Assembly: GCF_030010625.1 (NCBI RefSeq)
Contig: NZ_JASCXN010000044.1
Span: 1-52,979 of the forward strand
From: Streptomyces sp. CC208A
GTDB taxonomy: Bacteria > Actinomycetota > Actinomycetes > Streptomycetales > Streptomycetaceae
Direction of reading: 5' to 3'
Length of the DNA: 52,979 nucleotides
Part shown: piece by piece, positions 15,709 through 23,460 of the stretch
How the letters are laid out: each line of letters starts with the position of its first letter
How positions within the stretch are numbered: position 1 is the stretch's first letter
Position numbers and translations under genes: made by a program
Notes under the pieces: generated by a model
The model's database searches: none
Seen by the model: only the letters and a program-made list of their open reading frames with translations
What the model was told of the DNA's origin: nothing

Positions 15709-16464
15709 TCACAGGTGTGCCTCCAGGGCGTCACGGAGCCGGCGCAGCAGGGCGATGTCGGGGTCGGCCACCGGAGGGACCGGCGAGAACGGGGTGAAGG
15801 ACGGGACGGGGGCCGGGTCGGACGGGGTCTCGACGAGTCCGGCGGCGGCGAGCCTGCGGACGTCGAGGAGGGTGTGGAAGGCGGGACGGCCCAGGAGCCG
15901 GGCCAGGTCGGCGGGGGTGCGGACGCCGTCGGCGGCGGCGAGCAGGGCGCGGCGGCGGGCGCCGGGGCCCTGGCCTGGGACGGCCGGGCGGGGGACGACG
16001 GGGGCGGTGTCGACGGAGGCGTACGGCCAGACGGCGTCGAGGAGTTCGCGGCGGCGGAGGGTCTCGCGCTCGACGGCCTCGGCGGAGACCGGGCGCACCG
16101 TGCCGAACCAGTGGCCGACTCCGTACCGGAAGCGGGTGGGGCCGCTGGTGGGGGAGAGGGCGAAGAAGGCGGCGTCGAAGACGGCGCCGAGGTGGCAGAT
16201 CTCCAGCTCGCCGTCGCGCAGCCGGCCGCTGTCGACGAGGAAGCGGCCGACCGCCCGGTGGGCGCCGGCCCGGTCGACGGCCTCGTCCCACCCCTCGCGG
16301 GGGAGCCGCCCGCCGGCGGTGAGCAGGACGTCCATGCCGGGGGCGGCGGGGCTCTCGGCGTGCACCACCCGGCCGTCGACGAGGTAGAGGGTGCCGTGGT
16401 CGCGGAGCAGGGCGCCGGTGGCCTTCTCCGCCGCGAGCCGGACGAGCATCGGGGAGACGCTCAT
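15709..16464 (-). CDS. DUF4388-like protein
   Basis: The 251-residue protein starts LVRLAAEKATGALLRDHGTLYLVDGRVVHAESP, a pattern of DUF4388/PATAN-type domains found in bacterial signalling. A variable middle (GRFLVDSGRLRDGELE, typical of these proteins) leads to a C-terminal winged-helix-like part (ADGVRTPADLARLLGRPAFHTLLDVRRLAAAGLVE). Its start overlaps the upstream Roadblock gene as ATGA, and its stop overlaps possible starts of the next. It likely works with the three Roadblock proteins of the operon, perhaps as an output or adaptor. Exact function is unknown. Confidence 0.65.
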   Translation of the reverse strand: MSVSPMLVRLAAEKATGALLRDHGTLYLVDGRVVHAESPAAPGMDVLLTAGGRLPREGWDEAVDRAGAHRAVGRFLVDSGRLRDGELEICHLGAVFDAAFFALSPTSGPTRFRYGVGHWFGTVRPVSAEAVERETLRRRELLDAVWPYASVDTAPVVPRPAVPGQGPGARRRALLAAADGVRTPADLARLLGRPAFHTLLDVRRLAAAGLVETPSDPAPVPSFTPFSPVPPVADPDIALLRRLRDALEAHL

Positions 16465-16871
16465 CCCAGGACCAGCCTCTCGGCGAGGTCGCCGAGGCGG
16501 ATGCGGGCGAGGGCGAGGTTGCCGGTCTCGCGGTCGAGCCAGAGGTGGAGGAAGACGCTGCTGTCGAAGGAGGTCCGGACGAAGCGGAGGACGTGGTAGC
16601 CGGTGCGGGTGGTGACGATCAGGTCCTCGACGGGCGGTACGTCCCCGGTCTCCGCCGTCTCCGCCGTGCTTTCGCCCGGTGCGGTGAAGGAGTCGAACTC
16701 GGCTGCGGCACGGGCGAGTTCGGCGGTCTCCGCGGCCGTCGTCTCGTGGTCGCCGACCGGGGACTCGCCCGCGGTCCCGAGCGCGAGCCCGCTGCTCCAG
16801 TCGACGAGCCAGGCTCCGCGGGCACCCTGCAGGGCCATGGCCTCCATGAGGCACTCGTCGATTCCGGGCAC
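16461..16871 (-). CDS. Roadblock-like protein, first gene of the operon
   Basis: A 136-residue protein with MEAMALQGARGAWLVDWSSGLALGT, matching the motif of the 14867-15238 product, and a second half TTRTGYHVLRFVRTSFDSSVFLHLWLDRETGNLALARIRL. An acidic insert rich in Glu, Ala and Thr (about residues 40-75) separates the two halves. GTG at 16871 follows GGGAGGGGA, which decides this start over an upstream in-frame codon at 16904. Its stop overlaps the DUF4388-like gene by ATGA. Confidence 0.75.
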   Translation of the reverse strand: MPGIDECLMEAMALQGARGAWLVDWSSGLALGTAGESPVGDHETTAAETAELARAAAEFDSFTAPGESTAETAETGDVPPVEDLIVTTRTGYHVLRFVRTSFDSSVFLHLWLDRETGNLALARIRLGDLAERLVLG

Positions 16872-17020
16872 GCGGGTTCCCCTCCCGATACGGCGTGCGG
16901 GCAACGGCAGTGACGGTGACGTTACTCAACGGAGCGGCACGGGGAGGGGGTTCTGGCATTTTCCATCGGAACATGCCCACGCATGGCCGGAATTGAGGCA
17001 AGAGGCGGGATCGGGCTCGG

Positions 17021-17482
17021 TCAGTAGCGGCTCTCCACCGCCCTCGCGATGTCGTCGAGGTCCTTCGCGAGCATCCTGGAGACCGCCTTCGTGCCGACGC
17101 GGGCGAGGGCGCGGGTGAGGAGGCCCGGGACGCGGCCGTGTGCCGGGCGGGCGGAGAAGGTCATCCGGAGCACGCTGGCGCCGGGGCCGTCGGCGCGCAG
17201 GGAGAGCTCGGAGACGTACCGCACGCCGTGGGAGTCGGCGACCGTGACGTACCGGTCGGGCGGCTCGCACTCGGTCACGGTCATCTCCTCCGTGGCCTCC
17301 CGGCCGAGCATCCGCCGGGTCTCGCGCCAGCGGGTGCCCACGTCGAAGACGCCCTCGCTGAGCACCTCGACCCGCTGGACGCCGGACAGCACCCGGGGCA
17401 GGGCCGGCAGGTCGGTGATCGACTCCCAGACGCGGCCGGGCGAGGCGGCGACCCGGCGCTCGACGACGGTGGTGGTGGTCAT
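17021..17482 (-). CDS. SRPBCC family protein
   Basis: The 153-residue protein is a START/Bet v1-like (polyketide cyclase 2-type) fold: VVERRVAASPGRVWESITDLPALPRVLSGVQ at the N-terminus, beta strands including GTRWRETRRMLGREATEEM, and the long C-terminal helix KAVSRMLAKDLDDIARAVE. These proteins bind hydrophobic ligands; a specific ligand cannot be assigned. It is followed (downstream) by the Roadblock operon after 149 bp and preceded by the PLP decarboxylase gene, all on the minus strand. Confidence 0.85.
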   Translation of the reverse strand: MTTTTVVERRVAASPGRVWESITDLPALPRVLSGVQRVEVLSEGVFDVGTRWRETRRMLGREATEEMTVTECEPPDRYVTVADSHGVRYVSELSLRADGPGASVLRMTFSARPAHGRVPGLLTRALARVGTKAVSRMLAKDLDDIARAVESRY

Positions 17483-17514
17483 AGCCTCATCGAAGTGGCT
17501 GTCCGGGGCCCGCG

Positions 17515-18840
17515 CTACCGGACGAGCGCGTCGGCGTGGGCGCCGCCCGCCTCGGCGACGATCTCCTCGGAGGTCTGGGCGGGGCGGACGGTCACGAAGG
17601 AGACCGTGCCGTCGTCGGCGACGGTGAAGCCGTGGACGGCGGGGCGGGGGAGGCTGTTGTAGGCGTAGTGGTGGGCGAAGGCGTACGCGCCGGTGTCCGG
17701 CACCGCGACCACGTCACCGGGGTGGAGCAGCGGCAGGGGACGGGCGGCGGCGAGGAGGTCCCCGGCGAAGCAGGCGGGGCCCGCCACGTCCTGGACGACG
17801 TCCCCGTCGGTGCGGGGGCGGCCCTCGGAGTCGTACGCGAGGATCCGCAGCGGCCAGACCTCGGGGGCGTACACCGTGCGGGTGGCGAGCTGGACGCCGG
17901 CGTGGGTGACGGCGATCGGGCGGCCGCCGGAGGTCTTGGTGTACTCGACGCGGGTGAGGACCGTGCCGTGCTTGGCGAGGAGGGAGCGGCCGAACTCGGT
18001 GACCAGGCGGTAGCGCCCGTCGAGGAGGCCGGGGGCGGTGGCGGCGAGCAGCCGGGCGTAGTCGGCGTGGGCGGGGGTCTCCTCCTCGGAGGAGAAGTTC
18101 ACCGGCAGGCCGCCGCCGATGTCGAGGGTGTCGACCTGGGCCCGTCCGGCTTTGGCGTTGATCTCCTCGGCCAGCTCGTACGCGGCCCCGACGCCTTCGG
18201 CCATCAGGGTGAGGGGGACGCCCTGGGAGCCGGTGTGGGTGTGCAGCCGGGTGAGCCAGGGCCGGTCCAGGTACGCCTGGACGACGGCCTCACGGGCGCC
18301 CTCGTCGCGCAGCGCGATCCCGAACTTGGAGGTGGCGGTGGCGGTCGACGTGGAGCCGATCGCACCGGCGCCGACCTGCGGGTTGACCCGAAGGCCGAGC
18401 GGCGAGGCGGTGGGGGCGGCGGCGACCAGGGCGTCGAGGCGGGCCAGCTCCTGGAAGTTGTCGGCGTTGACGGCGATCCCGAGCGCCAGGGCCTCGCGCA
18501 GCTCGCCGGGCGTCTTGGCGGGCGAGTCGAGGACGGTACGGGACGGGGGCACCCCGGCGGCCCGCGCGAGGGCCAGCTCCCCGGGGCTCGCCACCTCGGC
18601 GCCGAGCCCCGCCTCGGCGAGGAGCCGCAGGACGGGGACGAGCGGGGCGGCCTTCACGGCGAAGGCGTGCAGCACCCCGGCCCGCGTGACGGCGGCGAAG
18701 GCGCTGGTCAGGGCGGCGGCGGAGGCGCGGATGCCGGCGGTGTCGAGGAGGGCGACGACGGGGGCTTCGGGGGTGAGGAGTCCTTGGGCTACGGCGGCTC
18801 GGACGGCGAGGTCGCGGCGGTGGGAGGCCATGGGATCCAT
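17515..18840 (-). CDS. Fold-type III PLP-dependent decarboxylase (DapDC/ODC family)
   Basis: The 441-residue enzyme has the alanine-racemase-type barrel with the PLP lysine in HAFAVKAAPLVPVL, the substrate/PLP loop LRVNPQVGAGAIGSTSTATATSKFGI, HTHTGSQG, and the glycine-rich phosphate site DTLDIGGGLPVNFS. The C-terminal domain carries GPACFAGDLLA and DTGAYAFAHHYAYNSLPRP, typical of diaminopimelate/ornithine decarboxylases. The substrate is uncertain because it sits outside a lysine operon. It is transcribed divergently from the hut operon. Start candidates are ATG 18840 and ATG 18831; neither has a strong Shine-Dalgarno sequence. Confidence 0.82.
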   Translation of the reverse strand: MDPMASHRRDLAVRAAVAQGLLTPEAPVVALLDTAGIRASAAALTSAFAAVTRAGVLHAFAVKAAPLVPVLRLLAEAGLGAEVASPGELALARAAGVPPSRTVLDSPAKTPGELREALALGIAVNADNFQELARLDALVAAAPTASPLGLRVNPQVGAGAIGSTSTATATSKFGIALRDEGAREAVVQAYLDRPWLTRLHTHTGSQGVPLTLMAEGVGAAYELAEEINAKAGRAQVDTLDIGGGLPVNFSSEEETPAHADYARLLAATAPGLLDGRYRLVTEFGRSLLAKHGTVLTRVEYTKTSGGRPIAVTHAGVQLATRTVYAPEVWPLRILAYDSEGRPRTDGDVVQDVAGPACFAGDLLAAARPLPLLHPGDVVAVPDTGAYAFAHHYAYNSLPRPAVHGFTVADDGTVSFVTVRPAQTSEEIVAEAGGAHADALVR

Positions 18841-18928
18841 GGTGGCGGGCCTGGCGGCGGGAGGCCATGCCCTGGTCCTGACGGGCCTTTCCCGGCGCGT
18901 CACCGGGGTGTCGGCAGGCCCCGCCCTG

Positions 18929-18964
18929 TTGACTACAACTATTCATCAGGTCAGGATGTGAATA
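18929..18964 (+). promoter_or_regulatory. Probable hut operon promoter with an overlapping inverted repeat
   Basis: TTGACT at 18929-18934 and CAGGAT at 18952-18957, 17 bp apart, fit a housekeeping-type promoter 36 bp before hutU. The inverted repeat TATTCA (18940-18945) / TGAATA (18959-18964) brackets the -10 element and could be an operator for a hut repressor. A strong GAGGAGG ribosome site precedes the hutU ATG. Confidence 0.5.
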
Positions 18965-18992
18965 TCTGGACGACATTCGAGGAGGCATCGCC

Positions 18993-20744
18993 ATGTCAGG
19001 ACCCCGCCCACCCGTCTCCCACCACCGCCCTCAAGCGGGGCCCTCCGGGCCGTCCCCTCGTCTCGTACGGGCCCCGCGCGGTACGGAACTGAGCGCCCTG
19101 GGATGGCAGCAGGAGGCCGCCCTCCGGATGCTGCAGAACAACCTGGACCCCGAGGTCGCCGAGCACCCCGACAAGCTCGTCGTCTACGGCGGCACCGGCA
19201 AGGCCGCCCGCGACTGGCGCTCCTTCGACGCCATGGTCCGCACCCTGCGCACCCTCAAGCAGGACGAGACGATGCTCGTCCAGTCCGGCCGCCCCGTCGG
19301 CGTCATGCAGACCCACGAGTGGGCGCCGCGCGTCCTCATCGCCAACTCCAACCTGGTCGGCGACTGGGCCAACTGGGAGGAGTTCCGGCGCCTGGAGCAG
19401 CTCGGGCTCACCATGTACGGCCAGATGACGGCCGGCTCCTGGATCTACATCGGCACCCAGGGCATCCTCCAGGGCACCTACGAGACCTTCGCCGCCGTCG
19501 CCGCGAAGCTGCATTCAATTGGTAAGGGAGGGGTCGGCGGCAGCCTCGCCGGGACGATCACCCTCACCGCCGGCCTCGGCGGCATGGGCGGCGCCCAGCC
19601 GCTCGCCGTGACGATGAACGACGGCGTCGCGATCTGCATCGACGTCGACCCGCGCGCCATCGAGCGCCGCATCGAGCACCGCTACCTGGACGTGAGGGCC
19701 GACGACCTCGCCCACGCCCTCCGCCTCGCCGTCGAGGCCCGCGACGCCCGCCGCCCGCTCTCCATCGGCCTCCTCGGCAACGCGGCCGAACTGGTCCCGC
19801 AGATGCTCGCCGAGGGCGCGCCCATCGACATCGTGACCGACCAGACCTCGGCCCACGACCCGCTGTCCTACCTCCCCGTCGGCGTCGCCTTCGAGGACAT
19901 GGCCGACGCCGCCGCCAAGGACCCGGCCGGGTTCACGCGGAAGGCGCGCGAGTCGATGGCCAAGCACGTCGAGGCCATGGTCGGCTTCATGGACGCCGGC
20001 GCCGAGGTCTTCGACTACGGCAACTCCATCCGCGGCGAGGCCCAACTGGCCGGTTACGACCGCGCGTTCGCCTTCCCCGGCTTCGTCCCCGCCTACATCC
20101 GCCCGCTGTTCTGCGAGGGCAAGGGCCCGTTCCGCTGGGCCGCCCTCTCCGGCGAGGCCTCCGACATCCACAAGACGGACAAGGCGATCCTCGACCTCTT
20201 CCCGGAGAACGAGTCCCTGCACCGCTGGATCAAGATGGCCGGCGAGCGCGTCCACTTCCAGGGCCTCCCGGCCCGCATCTGCTGGCTCGGCCAGGGCGAG
20301 CGCGACAAGGCCGGCGCCATGTTCAACGACATGGTCGCCGACGGCACCCTCGCCGCCCCGCTCGCGATCGGCCGCGACCACCTCGACTGCGGCTCGGTGG
20401 CCTCCCCGTACCGCGAGACCGAGGCCATGCTCGACGGCTCCGACGCGATCGCCGACTGGCCGCTGCTCAACGCCATGGTCAACGTCGCCTCCGGCGCCTC
20501 CTGGGTCTCCATCCACCACGGCGGCGGCGTCGGCATGGGCCGCTCCATCCACGCCGGCCAGGTCTCGGTCGCCGACGGCACGGCGCTCGCGGGCGAGAAG
20601 ATCCGCCGCGTGCTCACCAACGACCCCGGCATGGGCGTCATCCGCCACGTCGACGCCGGTTACGACATCGCCGAGCGGGTCGCCGACGAGCGCGGCGTCC
20701 GCGTCCCGATGCGCGAGGGCGACGCCGAGGAAGGCTCCGCGTGA
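18993..20744 (+). CDS. hutU: Urocanate hydratase (HutU)
   Basis: The 583-residue enzyme hydrates urocanate to 4-imidazolone-5-propionate, the second step of histidine breakdown, using tightly bound NAD+. Family signatures include VYGGTGKAARDW, GQMTAGSWIYIGTQGILQGTYETFA, GLGGMGGAQPLAVTMNDG, TDQTSAHDPLSYLPVG, ARICWLGQGER and SGASWVSIHHGGGVGMG. The catalytic cysteine-type position is occupied in RDHLDCGSVASPYRET. The ATG at 18993 has GAGGAGG upstream. A stretch around residues 174-184 (LHSIGKGGVGG) is several residues longer than I expect from Bacillus or Pseudomonas HutU and is locally AT-richer. The stop overlaps the next gene by GTGA. Confidence 0.96.
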   Translation: MSGPRPPVSHHRPQAGPSGPSPRLVRAPRGTELSALGWQQEAALRMLQNNLDPEVAEHPDKLVVYGGTGKAARDWRSFDAMVRTLRTLKQDETMLVQSGRPVGVMQTHEWAPRVLIANSNLVGDWANWEEFRRLEQLGLTMYGQMTAGSWIYIGTQGILQGTYETFAAVAAKLHSIGKGGVGGSLAGTITLTAGLGGMGGAQPLAVTMNDGVAICIDVDPRAIERRIEHRYLDVRADDLAHALRLAVEARDARRPLSIGLLGNAAELVPQMLAEGAPIDIVTDQTSAHDPLSYLPVGVAFEDMADAAAKDPAGFTRKARESMAKHVEAMVGFMDAGAEVFDYGNSIRGEAQLAGYDRAFAFPGFVPAYIRPLFCEGKGPFRWAALSGEASDIHKTDKAILDLFPENESLHRWIKMAGERVHFQGLPARICWLGQGERDKAGAMFNDMVADGTLAAPLAIGRDHLDCGSVASPYRETEAMLDGSDAIADWPLLNAMVNVASGASWVSIHHGGGVGMGRSIHAGQVSVADGTALAGEKIRRVLTNDPGMGVIRHVDAGYDIAERVADERGVRVPMREGDAEEGSA

Positions 20745-21952
20745 GCGAGACGTTCCACGCCATGTGGCGGTCGCTGCGGCCCATCGGCCGCAGCGCCGCC
20801 TCGGGCGGCTACCGCCGCTACGCCTGGACCGGCGCCGACGCCGACTGCCGGCTCTGGTTCCGGATGCAGGCCGAGGCCCGCCGCCTCGACGTCGAGACCG
20901 ACCGCAACGGCAACCAGTGGGCCTGGCTCGGCGACCCCACGGCCGGCGACGCCGTCGTCACCGGCTCCCACCTGGACTCCGTCCCCGACGGCGGCGCCTT
21001 CGACGGCCCCCTCGGCGTCGTCTCCGCCTTCGCCGCCCTCGACGAACTCCGCGCCCGCGGCGCTTCCTTCAAGCGCCCCCTCGCCATCGTCAACTTCGGC
21101 GACGAGGAAGGCGCCCGCTTCGGCCTCGCCTGCGTCGGCTCCCGCCTCACCTCCGGCCAGCTGACCAAGGAGAAGGCGTACGAGCTCCGCGACGCCGACG
21201 GCATCTCCCTGCCGCAGGCCATGGAGGCGGCCGGCCACGACCCCGAGCGGATCGGCGCGGACCCCGAACGGCTGGCCCGCATCGGCGCCTTCGTCGAGCT
21301 CCACGTCGAGCAGGGCCGCGCCCTCGACCTGACCGGCGACCCCGTCGGCATCGCCTCCGCCATCTGGCCCCACGGCCGCTGGCGCTACGACTTCGCGGGC
21401 GAGGCCAACCACGCCGGCACCACCCGGCTCGTCGACCGTCGCGACCCCATGCTGACGTACGCCGAGACCGTTCTCGCCGCCCGCCGCGAGGCCGAACTCG
21501 CGGGCGCCGTCGCCACCTTCGGCAAGATCGCCGTCGAACCGAACGGCGTCAACGCCATCCCCTCGCTCGTCCGCGGCTGGCTCGACGCCCGCGCCGCCGA
21601 CCAGGAGTCCCTGGACGCCGTGGTCGCCGGCATCGAGACCGCCGCCCGCGACCACGCCGCCAAGCACGGCACCGACCTCGCCGTCGTCCGCGAGTCCTTC
21701 ACCCCGGTCGTCGACTTCTCGCACGCCCTGCGCGACGAGCTGGCCCGGATCCTCGGCGAGAAGACCCCCGTCCTCGGCACGGGCGCCGGACACGACGCGG
21801 GCATCCTGTCCGCCTCCATCCCGACCGCCATGCTGTTCGTACGGAACCCCACGGGCGTCTCGCACTCCCCGGCCGAGTTCGCGGCCGAGGACGACTGCGT
21901 GGCGGGCGTCCGCGCCCTCGCCGACGTACTGGAGGAGCTGGCGTGCCGATGA
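20741..21952 (+). CDS. M20-type amidohydrolase, probable N-formylglutamate deformylase of the hut pathway
   Basis: The 403-residue protein belongs to the allantoate amidohydrolase/N-carbamoylase family (peptidase M20). Metal-site motifs are TGSHLDSVPDGGAFDGPLG, NFGDEEGARF, ELHVEQG, and near the end GAGHDAG and SHSPAEF. The lid domain motif is NHAGTTRL. Family members hydrolyse allantoate or carbamoyl amino acids. Here it lies between hutU and hutF with 4-bp overlaps on both sides, and no classical HutG is present. I infer that it hydrolyses N-formylglutamate, the product of HutF, or an analogue. Many databases would call it allantoate amidohydrolase. Confidence 0.88.
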   Translation: MSETFHAMWRSLRPIGRSAASGGYRRYAWTGADADCRLWFRMQAEARRLDVETDRNGNQWAWLGDPTAGDAVVTGSHLDSVPDGGAFDGPLGVVSAFAALDELRARGASFKRPLAIVNFGDEEGARFGLACVGSRLTSGQLTKEKAYELRDADGISLPQAMEAAGHDPERIGADPERLARIGAFVELHVEQGRALDLTGDPVGIASAIWPHGRWRYDFAGEANHAGTTRLVDRRDPMLTYAETVLAARREAELAGAVATFGKIAVEPNGVNAIPSLVRGWLDARAADQESLDAVVAGIETAARDHAAKHGTDLAVVRESFTPVVDFSHALRDELARILGEKTPVLGTGAGHDAGILSASIPTAMLFVRNPTGVSHSPAEFAAEDDCVAGVRALADVLEELACR

Positions 21953-23328
21953 CGCCGACGACCTACTGGCTGGAGCACGCCTGGCTCGGCGTCCTCCCCC
22001 AAGCTCTCGGCTCCGCTCGAGCAGGGGGGACCCCCATCGAGCCGGGCGTCGCCCTGGACGTGTCCGGCGACGGCCGGATCACCGCCGTACGGACCGGGGT
22101 GGAGGCCCCGCCGCCCGGCGCCGTCGTCCTGCGCGGGTTCACGATCCCGGGCCTGGCGAACGCCCACAGCCACGCCTTCCACCGCGCCCTGCGCGGCACC
22201 GTCCAGGTCGGCGCCGGCACCTTCTGGACCTGGCGCGAGGTCATGTACGCCGTCGCCCAACGCCTCACCCCTGACAGCTACTTCGCGCTCGCGCGAGCCG
22301 CGTACGCCGAGATGGCGCTCGCCGGCATCACCGCCGTCGGCGAGTTCCACTACCTCCACCACGCCCCCGGCGGCACCCCCTACGCCGACCCCAACGCCAT
22401 GGGCGAGGCCCTGATCGCGGCGGCCGGAGAAGCCGGCATCCGCATCACCCTCCTCGACACCGCCTACCTCTCCGCCGGCTTCGGCGCCGCTCCCGAGCAG
22501 CACCAGCTCCGCTTCTCCGACGGTACGGCGGAGGCGTGGGCCGAGCGGGCGAGCGCGCTGAAGGACCGGGACGGCGTACGCGTCGGCGCGGCGATCCACT
22601 CGGTGCGGGCCGTCCCCGCGGACCAGCTGTCCACTGTCGCCCGCTGGGCCGAGGAACGCCGGGCCCCGCTCCACGTCCACCTCTCCGAGCAGACCGCCGA
22701 GAACGAGGCCTGCCACGCAGCCCACGGCGTCACCCCGACCCGGCTCCTCGCCGACCACGGCGTCCTCGGCCCGCGCACGACGGGCGTCCACAACACCCAC
22801 ATGACGGACGCGGACATCGCCCTCATCGGCGGGTCCGCCACCGGCACCTGCATGTGCCCGACCACCGAACGGGACCTCGCCGACGGCATCGGCCCCGCCG
22901 TCGCCCTCCAGCAGGCCGGCTCCCCGCTCTCCCTCGGCAGCGACAGCCACGCCGTCGTCGACCTCCTGGAGGAGGCGAGGGCGATGGAGCTGAACGAGCG
23001 GCTGCGGACCCGGACGCGCGGCCACTGGACCGCCGCCGCCCTGCTCCGCGCCGCCACCGCCGACGGCCACGCGGCCCTCGGCTGGGAGGACGCGGGCCGC
23101 CTGGAGCCGGGCGCACTCGCCGACTTCACGACGCTCGCGCTCGACTCGGTCCGCACGGCGGGCCCCGCACCGCGCCTGGCGGCGGAGACGGCCGTCTTCG
23201 CGGCGACCGCGGCCGACGTCCGCCACGTCGTCGTCGGAGGCCGGACCGTCGTCCGCGACGGCGCCCACGTCTCCGTACCGGACGTGGCACAGGCCCTCAC
23301 GGACGCGATCGCCGCGCTGAGGGACTGA
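21949..23328 (+). CDS. hutF: Formimidoylglutamate deiminase (HutF)
   Basis: The 459-residue amidohydrolase converts N-formimidoyl-L-glutamate to N-formyl-L-glutamate plus ammonia. The HxH metal motif is in PGLANAHSHAFHRALRG; others are LHVHLSEQTAENEAC, GVHNTHMTDADI, CMCPTTERDLADGIG and LGSDSHAVVDLLEEARAMEL with the metal-binding Asp. This set is characteristic of HutF rather than a guanine deaminase. The ATG at 21949 overlaps the preceding stop as ATGA; a GTG six bases earlier is possible. Near the N-terminus, residues about 16-31 (LPQALGSARAGGTP) are encoded by a copy of a palindromic Streptomyces-type repeat read in frame. Confidence 0.94.
   Translation: MTPTTYWLEHAWLGVLPQALGSARAGGTPIEPGVALDVSGDGRITAVRTGVEAPPPGAVVLRGFTIPGLANAHSHAFHRALRGTVQVGAGTFWTWREVMYAVAQRLTPDSYFALARAAYAEMALAGITAVGEFHYLHHAPGGTPYADPNAMGEALIAAAGEAGIRITLLDTAYLSAGFGAAPEQHQLRFSDGTAEAWAERASALKDRDGVRVGAAIHSVRAVPADQLSTVARWAEERRAPLHVHLSEQTAENEACHAAHGVTPTRLLADHGVLGPRTTGVHNTHMTDADIALIGGSATGTCMCPTTERDLADGIGPAVALQQAGSPLSLGSDSHAVVDLLEEARAMELNERLRTRTRGHWTAAALLRAATADGHAALGWEDAGRLEPGALADFTTLALDSVRTAGPAPRLAAETAVFAATAADVRHVVVGGRTVVRDGAHVSVPDVAQALTDAIAALRD
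21993..22040. repeat. Streptomyces-type palindromic repeat inside hutF
   Basis: CTCCCCCAAGCTCTCGG and CTCGAGCAGGGGGGACCCCC form an imperfect stem of the short palindromic element I recall as common between Streptomyces genes. Here it is translated, adding a segment to the N-terminal part of HutF without breaking the frame. Confidence 0.7.
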
Positions 23329-23344
23329 CACCCAGAGTCGCCCG

Positions 23345-23404
23345 GTTGTGCCCCCCGTTCCGCAGGGCTGGGGGTCCCCCCTCTGGGGGAGGGTGGGCAC
23401 GAAC
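23345..23404. repeat. Palindromic repeat in the hutF–hutI spacer
   Basis: The outer arms GTTGTGCCC (23345) and GGGCACGAAC (to 23404) pair imperfectly. Inside, CTGGGGGTCCCCCC and CTCTGGGGGAGG form alternative hairpins. It resembles a second variant of the C/G-rich intergenic repeat seen within hutF and may act as an attenuator or mRNA processing site. Confidence 0.55.
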
Positions 23405-23460
23405 CGGCCCACCGGCCCACCGGCCCGCACCACCCCCGCCCGCCCCCACCGGAGAGCACC

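Noticed and set aside
14867..16871. Conservon (cvn) operon
   Set aside because: No sensor kinase, DUF742 protein or GTPase is present, so the term does not apply even though Roadblock proteins are shared.
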